Shown here: positions 35,471 through 46,916 of the stretch, one piece after another | Numbering within the stretch: position 1 is the first letter of the stretch | Layout of the letters: each line of letters begins with the position of its first letter | Assembly (NCBI RefSeq): GCF_026210795.1 | Contig: NC_089439.1 | Coordinates: 2,418,001 to 2,482,000, forward strand | DNA length: 64,000 nucleotides | Reading direction: 5' to 3' | Source of the DNA: Rhizophagus irregularis | Taxonomy: Eukaryota > Glomeromycota > Glomeromycetes > Glomerales > Glomeraceae | Made by a program: the position numbers and the translations under genes | Notes under the pieces: generated by a model | What the model saw: only the letters and a program-made list of their open reading frames with translations | What the model was told of the DNA's origin: nothing | The model's database searches: none

Positions 35471-38400
35471 ATGAATGAAGAGAAACGTTGGTTAAGCGAA
35501 TGGTATAGAAAATGCCGCAATAAATATATTGACCTTGTCGGTGATTTTGGAGGTAATATATTCTTATTTATTTATTTATTTGTTTTGATTTAAGCTTTTA
35601 TATTATCTTTAAAATACATTAATATTATATTTTAAATATTAATATATTGAAATCAATCATAGGTAGCGAATTATTCGTAATAGATGGGGATAGCTTACTT
35701 TTCAAATTTCTATATGATCCTGAAACTGACTTTCTTGACTTTGGACTAACTATTAGTGGAGGTCAATATCTGGCTCTTACTTTTTTGGTCGAAAATTTTC
35801 TTAATAAACTCAAAGAACGTGAGTGTGTTTTTCACATCGCTTTCTTCGATGTTCATAAATCTTTATGGAATAACCGACCAAAATTACGAATTGCCAGGGA
35901 GATTATTATTGAACATTTAAAATCTAATACTAAAATTCCGGTCTTTAAATTTAAGAATTGGTGGACTGAAGAATGGAAGAATCATTTAGACAACATGCAA
36001 CCATTATTTATTTTAACTGGTGATGGCTCAACAGAAAATTTAGAAATTAAAGAAAAAGATAATTATAAAGATAAAGAAATCGATGTATCTTCAATTTCTG
36101 GTATTGCAACAAAAAAATCATTAAAATTAACTATCGTATTACGAGCATTTATATACTTTTCTCTTCATATGGATATGCCTGTCGCATTGTTGCCCGGAAT
36201 GGAGTTTAAAGATTCACGCGCGTACGCTTTTGTACTTGAAAGAGGTGGTAACGTTAATCTTGAAACTCAAAACAAATTAGAGAACATTATATATTTGACA
36301 ATAAAAGCGCTTGAAGCTTACGATGAAAAATCTAATTGGTACAAAAATTTTAAATTAACAACATCGAGCAAATATTTGATGACTTCTCAAGAATATACAC
36401 TTATATGTTCAAATGGTGGGAAAAGGATTGCCATTGTTTTATTGTCTTTGATGGGAGTTTTATGTAACAATAATGATAAACCATATTTTCAATATCTAGC
36501 AAAAATCTTTTTGCTTCATGTTATTTTCCTAGACTATCTTCCTTTAAAATCAAGGGTTTCTCCACCATTAGATAGTGAATTTGATGAAAGTATGATTAAA
36601 CAATTCCTACAAAGTTTTTTTGTCTATTGTGCTCAAATTTATATTGATAGAATTCTTCCAAATAATTTTCAAGATTTGAATAATAATCTTTATGATCTGG
36701 TAGACACACGACTTTTTGTGTCTTTAATTCAATTTCGATATGATGATGTGCTAAACTTCAACGTTCTTCCTGATGAGATTAAGCATCAATTTGATGCTTG
36801 TTGGAATCTCTTAAAACGATTATGTGAGTGTAATTCTTTATATGTCGACGACGACGATAAAAATTTTAAGAATACTATTGATAAAATTGAGATTGATCTA
36901 CAATCACGTTTAGAATATAATACAGAAACAACCCTTCTTCCTTTCAAATATAAGTTCTTTGAAGAGTACCTTGGAGACATGCATTTAAAACTTCCTGAAA
37001 ATTCGAATGTAAAAATTGACGCGGGTCAGTATGGATTAATTGGAAATGTTTATTATGACGATATTACACATTGGCATTCTACAAAACCGATCGAAACTAC
37101 AAACAAATCAGAGTTCTATTACAATAAGCATAAAACCTCTTTGAAACGAGAAGGTTATCAAAAATATGTGAGGTTTTTAGAAAGATATGCGGCTTCATTA
37201 AATGGCACGCAAGGATATTATCCACAAGATATAATAGTGGAAAAATCAGGTAGAAAATCATCAGTTAAGAAACAATCTGCTCGTGCAATAAAGATAATTG
37301 AGGAAAATGAAGAAAAAAAGTTGCAAGAATCATTGAAACTGTCTGAAAAATGTCTTGATAGTGCATTGAAAGAAATTTTAAAAATTAAAAATATAAAAAA
37401 ACAAATTACTCTTTTAGATGACAAAATTGAAAAAAAAGGCAAAATCACACATCCATTTACTATATTTAGAGGTCAATTCAAAAAATTGGAGTTCTTGATG
37501 GAACTTTGGGCCGAACATTGTAAAACATCTAAAGTGAAAAATGACTGGATAATTCCTGTTGAAATATTGCGTCAAGTGTTCTATATAGTACAAAATTTTC
37601 CAAAATATTTGGATGACAAGCGGAAAAAAAACTTAATTGAAGTTTTAAATCGACTTAAATTTACCAACTGTAAAAAAAAATTGAAAAAAAATGTTAAAGT
37701 TTCAAATGAAACCAATGTAAATGATAAGAAACTCCTATCGTTTGATTTTAATTTACCTGAAGATTCGATCGATTTATCTATTGAAATGTCCGACGTTAGA
37801 TTTCAAATGTTATACGCGGGTCATTTAATGGATCGAAATACAAATTCGATGGATGATCCTCGAGTTCCATTTAAGCCAGGTAATTTTTTTTTTTTTAAAA
37901 AAAAAAGAATTAAATAATTTTAACAATATGTAATTTTATTAGATGAATGGCAAGTTAAAGTTTTAGATTTAATTGATAAAGACGAATCTGCATTAATTTG
38001 TTGTCCAACTTCATCGGGAAAAACTTTCATTTCATTCTACGCGATGGAAAAAGTTCTTCGGGAAAGTGATGATGGAATTTTAGTATATGTTGCTCCCACT
38101 AAAGCTTTGGTTAATCAAGTAACAGCTGAGATTTATGGTCGGTTTAAGAAAAATTATAAATACGGCAACAAAACAACCTGGGGCATATATACTCGAGAAT
38201 ATCGTGAAAATCATGAGAAATGCCAAATTCTTGTAACAATTCCACAAATGCTTGAAATATTGGTTTTATCTCCGCAACGTGCGTCGTGGGCTCGAAATAT
38301 AAAAAGAATCATTTTTGACGAGGTAATGTAATTTAGTTAAACTTGTCAAAAGAATACTTATTCGCAAAATTTATTTAATTTTTTTTTTCGCTACAATTAA

Positions 38401-41017
38401 CCTATTTTATTTTTATTAAAAAGATCCATATGATTGGATTAGATGGAGGTGAATATTATGATCATCTACTATTATTAAGCAGATCTCTCCCGATTTTAGC
38501 CCTTTCAGCTACCATTGGGAATCCAGAGATATTTCACAAATGGATGGCTAAGTCTAAAAAAGCTCATGGACCTCCAATGAAACTTATCAAAACAACAAAA
38601 AGATTTTCAGATTTACAACCATACGTATATTTGCCGAGATTTCCACTGACTTCACTCCTTGAGACAACGGTAAATCCAATAGAAGAGCAACGGCAAAGAG
38701 AAAGTATTGTTCCCATTAATCCGATATTTTCTTTATCAATGATCATTTTAAAAGAACACGGATTACCTGATGATATGAAACTTGTTCCATCTCAATGTAT
38801 TCAACTTTGGGATGAAATGAAAAAACATATGGGTAATAACCCGCCTAGTGGATTTAATAAGTTAGACCCTGATGAATATTTTAAAGATATCGGTTATATT
38901 GTCAAAGATGATGCTGATAAATATGAACAAGAACTTAAGAAAGCTTTTACGAAATATGCAAGGGATGACTCTACAATTAATATAGTAAAATCAACTATTG
39001 AAGAACTAGGGACTGATATTAAAGATGGATTTACGGAACTGGAATTAACAGCCAATGGATTAGATGTTTACGGAGATGAGTTTTTTAAAAAGGGAATTGT
39101 ACCATTATTATGCGAACTCTCAGCACAGGATAAGCTTCCGGCTATTTTGTTTCATTTTGATAGAAAAGGATGCGTTGAACTTGCACTTCATATTTTGGAA
39201 CAATTAGAATTAGCAGAGGACACAAAGAGAGCTGGTGATCCGGAATATCAAGCAAAAAAGAAAGAAGCAATATCTCAAGAAAAGGCTCGTAAGAAAGAAT
39301 TAAAGAGAACACGAGATTTAAAGACTAAAGAAGATATCGCACAAAGCGAAGTTCCTCCAGAACTAGAAACCTCTATTCCGACAATTTTTGACTGGGAAGC
39401 ACATGATCCTGATTTTACTTTCGTAAATCGAAAATATCAAGTCCCTTCAGAAGAATTTGAAAAATTAATAGAACATGCACGTCGAAAAATGGGAGGAAAT
39501 TCCAAATTATTGATAGCACTGGAAAGAGGTATCGGAGTACATCATTCTGGTCTTCCTAAAAAATATTTAAGCGCGGTTGAAATTCTCTTTAGACGTCGTC
39601 ATTTACGAGTTATAATTGCAACTGGTTCTTTAGCTCTTGGTATAAATATGCCGTGCAAAACAGTGGTATTTGTTGGAGATTCAATTTTTCTTACTGCTTT
39701 ACAATACAGACAAATGTCCGGAAGATCGGGAAGAAGAGGATTTGACCCTATAGGTCATGTAATATTTTTTGGCATACCCCTAACGAAGATTATAAGACTT
39801 CTTATGTCAGGATTACCAAGCCTTTCAGGACATTTTCCTTTGACGACAACTCTTGTTTTACGTTCTTTTAATCTTCTTAACCAATGTAAGAATCAGAATG
39901 TGGATGATTATAATTATGCCAAAAATGCTATCAAAGGGTTATTCAGTGAATCCTTTTTTTGTCTTGGTAAAGAATATTTATCTGAACAAATTAAGCATCA
40001 CTTAAGATTTTCCATAGAATACTTGATGCGCGAAAATCTTTTAGATCAAAATGGCAATTTGATTAATCTATCAGCTATGGTCTCCCACTTATATTATGTA
40101 GAACCAAGTAATTTCGCATTTTCTGTTTTATTTAAACATGGTGTATTTCACGAAATTTGTTCAAAATTGAGAACAGACTCTTTACAAGTAAAAGAAAAAG
40201 TAATGGATGAATTGATTTTAATTCTTTCCCATCTGTTTAAAAGAGCTAAATTGCGCAAGATATCTGGAAGTGAATGTCGAAATCCAAAATATCCCTCTAA
40301 AGTTATCTTACCTCCTTTACCGAAAGATGTCAATGATATTTTAAAAAATCATAATGGACGTATTTTAAATATTTATACTGATTACGTTGTAACTTTCGCG
40401 AGAAACAATAATTCTAAGTTGGGACTTGATAATACCTTACCCCTATCATTAATCGAAATCCCTCCTAAGTCTATGCTAAAGAAAGATCCTTTAATTTCTA
40501 AACTTGAATCAATGGCGATTTCATTTGTTGCTCGATCACCTTTTATTGCTGTATGTAGTTCTTTAGGTGATATTTTTATGAATTTAGAAGATTTAACTAG
40601 TCATATTCATAGTGAAATATTTTTGGATCTTCATAGTATACCTTTTATTAAAACGGATGAAAATATAAATGCATGTATAAGTGATTTTTTCTCTCACGGT
40701 CAAGAAATTGCCCTTGTTGAATCAAATGGAATAAGGCGCGGTGAAGTTTGGCAAGTACGTATTAATAACCCGTGTAAAAAAATAATTCACATATTTTTAT
40801 AATCATATAATAATTTTTAATTTTTACCTTTTTTTAGGTCTTAAAGGATTTTCATTTGATTCTTTTGTCAATAGTTAGTTCTTTAAAAACTAGGATTGAA
40901 GAAATAGGTAAATTAGAATTAGATAAGACCTTATTTGTGAAAGAAACCCGTGTTCTTGAAGGGTTTGAAATGGTTCGAACACGCTTTGAAGAACAATTCT
41001 TCCGTATTTGGGCCTAA
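35471..41017 (+). CDS. DDX60-like DExH RNA helicase, copy 1
   Basis: Five exons: 35471-35552, 35663-37879, 37943-38322, 38424-40754, 40838-41017; about 1729 residues, the normal length of the DDX60 family. All introns are GT...AG and keep frame. Residues 28-766 are the family-type N-terminal region, opening with ELFVIDGDSLL. A Q-motif-like DEWQ (767-770) is followed by Walker A PTSSGKT (788-794), motif Ia APTKALVNQ, motif II DEIH (892-895, split by intron 3), SAT (921-923), GIGVHHSGL, the motif V region TGSLALGINMP and motif VI QMSGRSGRRGFD (1323-1334). A lysine-rich insert lies between the RecA-like domains. The protein should unwind or remodel RNA using ATP, in the cytoplasm by analogy with DDX60, which supports antiviral RNA sensing and RNA decay in vertebrates; the role in fungi is unknown. 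All catalytic motifs are intact. Copy 2 starts 13.5 kb downstream with identical intron positions. The start is the first ATG with conserved WLSEW and CR(N/Y)KYIDLVGDFG in both copies. Confidence 0.9.
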
Positions 41018-41629
41018 ATGTCATGGTTATAAGTGGTATTGACAAAAACCTTATGAGTAATATCAAAATAGAATAAATATGGTGAGCCTATTAATTATAA
41101 CGAAAAAAAATTTCTTTTTTTCTTAGCAAGAAGACAAGTATTTATAGTATCGTATATATTAAGATTAGTGTAGCTTTTATAGGATTATTTTTTTTTATGT
41201 ATAAATGTTAATATATTCGAGAACTTTCATAGGCAAATTTAGTGGAGTCGTTGTTTATGAAGGTGAATTTGTAATACAGCGTCAATGATTCAATAGTAAC
41301 AGGGACATCCCGATGTAAAATTTTCGAATCTACCATTTTACTACGAACCATGTTATTGAACAATTTCAATTAATGTAATTTGATCACACTTTTATGCTCC
41401 TCTCTCTCCCTGATATGTATTTCTACTGGAAATATCTCATTAATCTTCACGTGATTTAACGTTCAAATCTTCACAAGGTAGGAAATACTTGGTAATATAA
41501 ATATACAATGATTTAAAAATATAATTGTGTAATGCATGCAGAATTTTTCTCTTTTTTTTGATGAATATTTTATATTACAAATAATACAAATTTTACGTTT
41601 TTAAAAAAATTAATACTGTAATCCCGCAC
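41018..41629. other. 3' region of helicase 1, no further gene
   Basis: AT-rich; probably holds the transcript end. No distinct feature apart from a CACGTG at about 41449. Confidence 0.5.
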
Positions 41630-41791
41630 ATAATGGTGTAGTAGCCGAAAAACGGAGCCGAATTCCTGATTGCCGATCATCCGGACCCGGTTTAACCTCA
41701 GAAAGTCTCCTGGAATTCCGCAACGATCTGTGCCTGAGCCGGGTCCGGATCACGTTGCGGCTAATTATTTTTCGGCTAACTACACCATTAT
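41630..41791. repeat. MITE with ATAATGGTGTAGT terminal repeats
   Basis: ATAATGGTGTAGTAGCCG at 41630 onward is complementary, with one gap, to CGGCTAACTACACCATTAT ending at 41791. A second inverted pair GGACCCGG / CCGGGTCC is inside. GC-rich against its surroundings. The CGCAC word lies close to both ends. Confidence 0.7.
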
Positions 41792-42795
41792 CTGTCGCAC
41801 TAAGTGTCACTTCATACTAATTTTTGAAAATTACGACAATCTCATATAGATAGCCGGAAATTTTCTTATTTTAGTTTAAAATAGTTAAAAATAGTTAATC
41901 CCATTAAATCTCACGCTCCAGGGGATTACCCTGGGAAGGAAAACCCTATTATTTGCAACCCATGAAATAAATAATATTTAAGTCCCGAAGATAAGCACCC
42001 TTTTTTGCACGTAATGCCAGTTGAGCTCGTCATTATGTGGATCAAAATTGCTATAATTCTTGGAAATGTTTATTTTTGGAGGAAGTACGAATATTCAGGA
42101 ATTTCAAATTTATTGTATACTATTAGAAAAAAGTAATGAAATAAAGAGCAAAGTTTAAAAACATTCTATTCAGTCTTATGGGAGCCGATCAAAGTGTGGA
42201 ATTATAAAAAAAAAGCGAACATGGTTAATTTTATCATATAATACTAGTAGCAACTTGCTTAGTATTTTAATAAATCTAAAAATCATGCTGTGAAATCTCC
42301 ATAAAGCGTTTGTTAGCATATCAGGCATTTACTGTTTGGTGATTTATGTTAGTACAACTCGTCAATAAGTTAACAGTTAATATAAAGTTTATTAAATAAA
42401 TACAGACTATGTAGTGAGCTACACTCACCAATCATATTGTTTATTGCAAATACAACAGTTGAACCAATGCCAAAGTTTATTTTGTTTTTATTATTTATCG
42501 TAACAAAACTTTAAAAGAATAATAAAGAATAATAACTTGTAAACATTTTATTCGAATATTTCCGTTATATCTCTTTATTTTCTGCAAAGCTTCATGAAAT
42601 TTGTTGAAAACTTTTACCTTCTATTAATTACATAGAACGCTTTTAGATTTCATTATTATTTCAGACCGAATGAAGCTTTCTATCTTTGTAAATAATCTTT
42701 TTTTCATTCATTGAAGAAAGGCGTGAAAGACGTGGGCAGATTTGATGAAGTCACTTTAATAGCGAATTTCAAACATTATAATCATCGATTGATAA
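41792..42795. other. AT-rich spacer, no gene seen
   Basis: No motif or frame supported. Confidence 0.5.
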
Positions 42796-43260
42796 TCATT
42801 CTTGGCGTTCAAGATATTTAAGATAATAAACATTATTTTTGAATTGTACTGCCTGAAGTTCATTCCACCATGGGTAATTAATAATAAGATATTCGGGGAT
42901 TACTAATTTATTTAACTTCAATTCTTTAAAATTAATAACGAATTGTAATTTTCGGTTAGTTATGTTGCACCAACAAAATTGCTGTTCATCAAAATATACA
43001 AAGTATAAATGATCGTACACTACACTTCACGTGATGGAGATCAAAATTTTTTTGCTAATAGCTTTGAAAATCATAGGATTTATTTCAATATTCAATTTTT
43101 TTTTTAATCTTGATGTTATTAAGAGTTGAAGTCCTTGTACACACTCATGTACATGTGCATTTTTTAGCTTTTTAGCCGGTGTAACTTTTGTTATTATTTT
43201 ATCTTGAGATGACAAAAGATCATGATGTATATACAAAATTTGCGTATCAATAAACGGGAT
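42796..43260 (-). pseudogene. Unrecognised protein interrupted by one in-frame TGA
   Basis: A single minus-strand frame runs from about 43254 to 42796 with only one stop, TGA at 43029-43027. The upstream part contains VTPAKKLKNAHVHECVQ and ITSRLKKKLNIEINPMIF; the downstream part YDHLYFVYFDEQQFCWC and NYPWWNELQAVQFKNN. The aromatic-rich, non-repetitive composition looks coding. I do not recognise a family. It could be a nearly intact gene with one nonsense mutation, an exon pair with a small intron, or a remnant. Confidence 0.4.
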
Positions 43261-44098
43261 TTAATTTTTATATTTATAGTTAGCTGCACACGCTAAATTG
43301 AAACGCCCAAAGTTCTGGCATATTCTATAATATTACTTATGACATTTGATACTGTGATATAGTTAGTTATTTATAATTATCATTTGGAATTACTATTAAA
43401 TGAACGGGTGTGATTTTATATTGATATGATGAATGAGAGTATTTCCTTTAAAATTTTATGAAAGGATTTATAAGTTTCCTAAGATTTCTAAATCTAATAA
43501 TGTGAATCAAATTGATAGATTCTTTCTTTCAAGTATCTCCATATTTCCATTTACCTAAATAGAAATTTTTGAATGATTGCGACTTTTTACACCATTGGAT
43601 GATTACTTAATAATTTTCTTGGCAATGATGATACAATATCCGCCTTTTTTCATTATTACTTATCTAGCTTTGTAATACCACCTCATTTGGTAAAAAAAAA
43701 ATTTCTGAAAAACTCCGATAAATGATCATTTTCTCCGGGATTATTACATGTTGATCAACTTAAAATATACTATATGTATATTATGTATTAAAATTTAACC
43801 GGAAATAATAAACCGTAAAATCTTCAAAATTCTCTCGGTACGGAAAATTCTTTTAACAATAATATGATATTCAGTACTAAATAATATACTAATTAAAACA
43901 AAGCCAATAAAAACCAATTATATTTTAATCGATCTACTAATGAATATTCGACGAAAAAAAAAAAGTATTTATTCGCCCAAAAGTTTTTGTTTTTTAGTTT
44001 TGAAAAAAAAGAGATTTATTTCCCAATTTCCCTATTATATTTCTTGTAAAAAAATGGAATTATTATACTCTTTTGCATTTATATATTAAGACCGATCT
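43261..44098. other. Spacer with partial MITE
   Basis: A fragment of the GATCATTTTTCTAG family (CTGAAAAACTCCGATAAATGATCATTTTC) lies at about 43705-43735. No gene. Confidence 0.5.
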
Positions 44099-44226
44099 CC
44101 CTATAAAAAATTATCGATCATTTCTCTAGTTTTCATTCCAAAACAACTCCGATATGTGATATACATATATATATATATACATATATACATATGTATATAT
44201 CAATTTTCTAAAAATTTTTTATAGGG
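44099..44226. repeat. CCCTATAAAAA MITE with AT microsatellite
   Basis: Begins CCCTATAAAAAATT and ends AATTTTTTATAGGG, with TCT directly outside both ends (possible 3-bp target duplication). It contains CTCTAGTTTTCATTCC like copies 1 and 2 of the dispersed family, plus a (TA)n/ATACAT tract at about 44161-44205. Confidence 0.75.
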
Positions 44227-44867
44227 TCTAGTTATAACAAATACGATCAAACAAAAATGTACATAATGAATACAAGGACAACGAGGGAGAAGTGGTGATA
44301 AAATGGTAGCTAGGATTGGAATGTATAATCTCATTACATTAATTGTTATTCATCGAAAAAGAAAAAAAATATCATTGAAGCTGAGTCTTTTAGAGAAGAT
44401 GAACCATTATTATATTTAGATAAAAAATACACCAAAATTATTACTGTTACAAAAATAGGAACGAATAAGTTGTATTTATCTACGCGGTCGTTGGAAGGAG
44501 TGAATTGCTGGATACAAATCAATTTATTTATAATTTGATTTATGTCTAGTAATTTATTCTATGTTAAAGAAATAAAAAAGGAGAAAAACTTTGTGTTTAA
44601 ACTGAAATAATCAATAAATAAGAAATAGTAACGAAAGATAATATAGAAAAGGAAGTCATGTTGATAATAGGACAAAAATTAAGAAAATATCAGAAATGCG
44701 AGAAATGCGGGGAAAGAGAGAATGCCATGTAGACACATATGTTAAGATAATTGTTAAGCTTAAATATAATCTTAAAAAAAAGTTCATATATTTACTACTA
44801 ATAAAATACTGATAAATAGTAACCATAAATAATCTTATGAAATAAACGACAAAAGCTTTTTTTAAAA

Positions 44868-45092
44868 TTAAACTCCAGCAGGTAAAATTAGAGATACGAA
44901 ACTATTGTCATCGTTAAAGCTTGTTCCATTAAATAAATTATTTCCGAAAGAATTATTCGTAATTTGGGGTGTAGTTAGTTGAGCAATTCGGTCAATTGTA
45001 TCAGAATTATCGATTAAGCGAACATTGCTTATATTACTTGCATTATTTGCCGACATACTATTAGTTGTTTGAACACAATCTCTTGATGACAT
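44868..45092 (-). CDS. Small conserved-pair protein A, unknown function
   Basis: 74 residues from ATG at 45092. The second half is clearly related to the protein at 46916-46686: both carry TIDRIA, TT(P/R)QI(T/S)NN, NN(L/F)(F/Y)NGT and SF..LILP in the same order, about 25 of 43 aligned residues being identical. The N-terminus is polar, with MSS conserved. There is no signal peptide, membrane segment or known domain. An in-frame upstream start at 45137 is possible, but the homology begins at MSS. Pairing of two diverged copies with conserved reading frame is the main evidence that this is a gene. No neighbour suggests a function. Confidence 0.6.
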   Translation of the reverse strand: MSSRDCVQTTNSMSANNASNISNVRLIDNSDTIDRIAQLTTPQITNNSFGNNLFNGTSFNDDNSFVSLILPAGV

Positions 45093-45298
45093 TTGAATAA
45101 AAATTTTTTTTTTGATGAGGAATTGAAATTGTCCCATTCAAGGAATTTTTTTAAAACATTTATAAAAAATTTTACTTTAAGTATGTTGTGTAAATACACG
45201 TACAATTGAAATTACTAAAGACTTTTTCAATTGCTTTAAATGTTCTTATAGTTTTCTTTGATATATATGAATTTAGTTGTCACTTGTCAATGAGCTAA

Positions 45299-45454
45299 AT
45301 GTGGTCGGGGAAAAAATATCATCATTCGTCCGATGCTTATCAAGAATCTGATGAAGATTGCGTAGTAGCCTTATCAGTCTATCCAAAACAGGAAGAGTTT
45401 CAAAGGAACAAAATCTCATTATTTGAGTGTTTATATGTTTTTACGAAGATATAA
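45299..45454 (+). CDS. Possible small protein, 51 codons
   Basis: An ATG frame starting MWSGKKYHHSSDAYQESDED, then CVVALSVYPKQEEF. Its composition is unusually balanced for this AT-rich spacer, so it may be an exon or a remnant of a longer gene. No homology is recognised. Divergent to small protein A, about 200 bases away. Confidence 0.25.
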   Translation: MWSGKKYHHSSDAYQESDEDCVVALSVYPKQEEFQRNKISLFECLYVFTKI

Positions 45455-46685
45455 TATCAAATGTGACTTTACTTTCTTTTGATGATCCAAGGGCTTCGTA
45501 CAAAACGTACTAAGTATTAAACATTATTTTAAAACTGTAAATTAAGAAACTAGGATTATTATGAAGATACATGTTATATGGCAATATATGCTTTTTAAAC
45601 AGGGCATATAGTCATATAACCAGCTAATAAGAGCAATAAGAACACATTTGTTTCTGTACAATATCGTACATATTTAGCCACTTTACCTACTAGTATATTT
45701 TTATACAATCATTATCCATAAGGAACGCGTTTTCTTATTTGGGGGATATTTTTTTTTTATTTATGAATATAATAAATATAATATATATGAAGAAATTGAC
45801 AAAGATAGTTATATGAAAACAAATTTATTGTTTTTTCTTTTATATTCACCAAACAAAATCAAGTCAAAAAAAAACTGCATAAGTCGTACCATGATATCAT
45901 AAATTTGCTATTTGTAGACAATTTGTCACCGCAATCTATTATTACGAGATTTCACAGATTGTACACCAATTATTGTAATATAAACCATTTGAATAAAAGT
46001 CACCAGTAATATTACCTCATTAAAAATTATTTGAGTTAGATCACAATAAATAAAGAAATTTATGTTATCTGTGATATTGAAGAATATCTTTTTTTTTGTA
46101 TGTTCATTTTTTTTGAAAATTAGACTACGTAACAAAGAATATCATGTAGGATCATTACAGTAACACTATGTTTATAAATGAAAACGTTAATTTAAAATTA
46201 AAACAAAAAAAAAAAAATATTTTAAACACATCAGATATTAATCTGGAAAAAAGTTTGCGTGTACTTTAATTAATTCTATATTCATTGGTTGATTATCAAA
46301 ATTTGTAACACACCGACTACTATGTCCGTAATTTTGGCCAGTGTGAACAAAAATTATAGTGCTAGTATGCAGCATCACATATCACGTACCCAGTACGTAC
46401 CCCAAAAATTAAGATAAAAATCATATTAAAAACCAATAAAAGAGATCAGATGTCTCTGGCTAACATTTTCAGTTGCTTATAAATAAATATGTTGTCAAAA
46501 AATTTTGTTATTAAATATAGGTTCTAATATCACTAATATGTTCTATCAATAGGTTATATCAAATATATTATATGAAATGCAATTATAAAGAGAAATAAAA
46601 GATGGATATTCATTAAATTCTTTGCAATTTGGATCATTGACTGATTGTTTTAAGCGAACTTGACAAGTAAATTTTGCAATATTAA
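45455..46685. other. AT-rich spacer, no gene seen
   Basis: Contains a GGCCAG word with ATTTTGGCC near 46335 (dispersed AATTCTGGCC family) and CACGTACCCAGTACGTACC near 46384. No gene is supported. Confidence 0.45.
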
Positions 46686-46916
46686 TCAATGATGTCCAAT
46701 GGGTAAAATCAAATATTCGAAACTTTTGTTTTCATCAAAGTTCGTTCCATTATAGAAATTATTTTCTAGAGGATTATTTGAAATTTGTCGTGTAGTAATC
46801 CTAGCGATTCGGTCAATGGTATGAGCATTGCTCTTCAGGCGAATTCTTGAAACACGGTTTTGTGTTACATTACTTAAAAATCTTGATGTTCTGCGTGTTC
46901 TTCGTATAGACGACAT
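46686..46916 (-). CDS. Small conserved-pair protein B, unknown function
   Basis: 76 residues from ATG at 46916, paralogue of the protein at 45092-44868. The N-terminal 27 residues are arginine-rich (SSIRRTRRTSRF, RVSRIRLKS), unlike copy A, giving a basic head that could bind nucleic acid or act as a sorting signal; this is inference. The conserved core is TIDRIARITTRQISNN through the LILP end. Both copies are on the strand opposite to the helicases, 1.6 kb apart between helicase 1 and helicase 2, so they look like a local tandem duplication. Confidence 0.6.
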   Translation of the reverse strand: MSSIRRTRRTSRFLSNVTQNRVSRIRLKSNAHTIDRIARITTRQISNNPLENNFYNGTNFDENKSFEYLILPIGHH

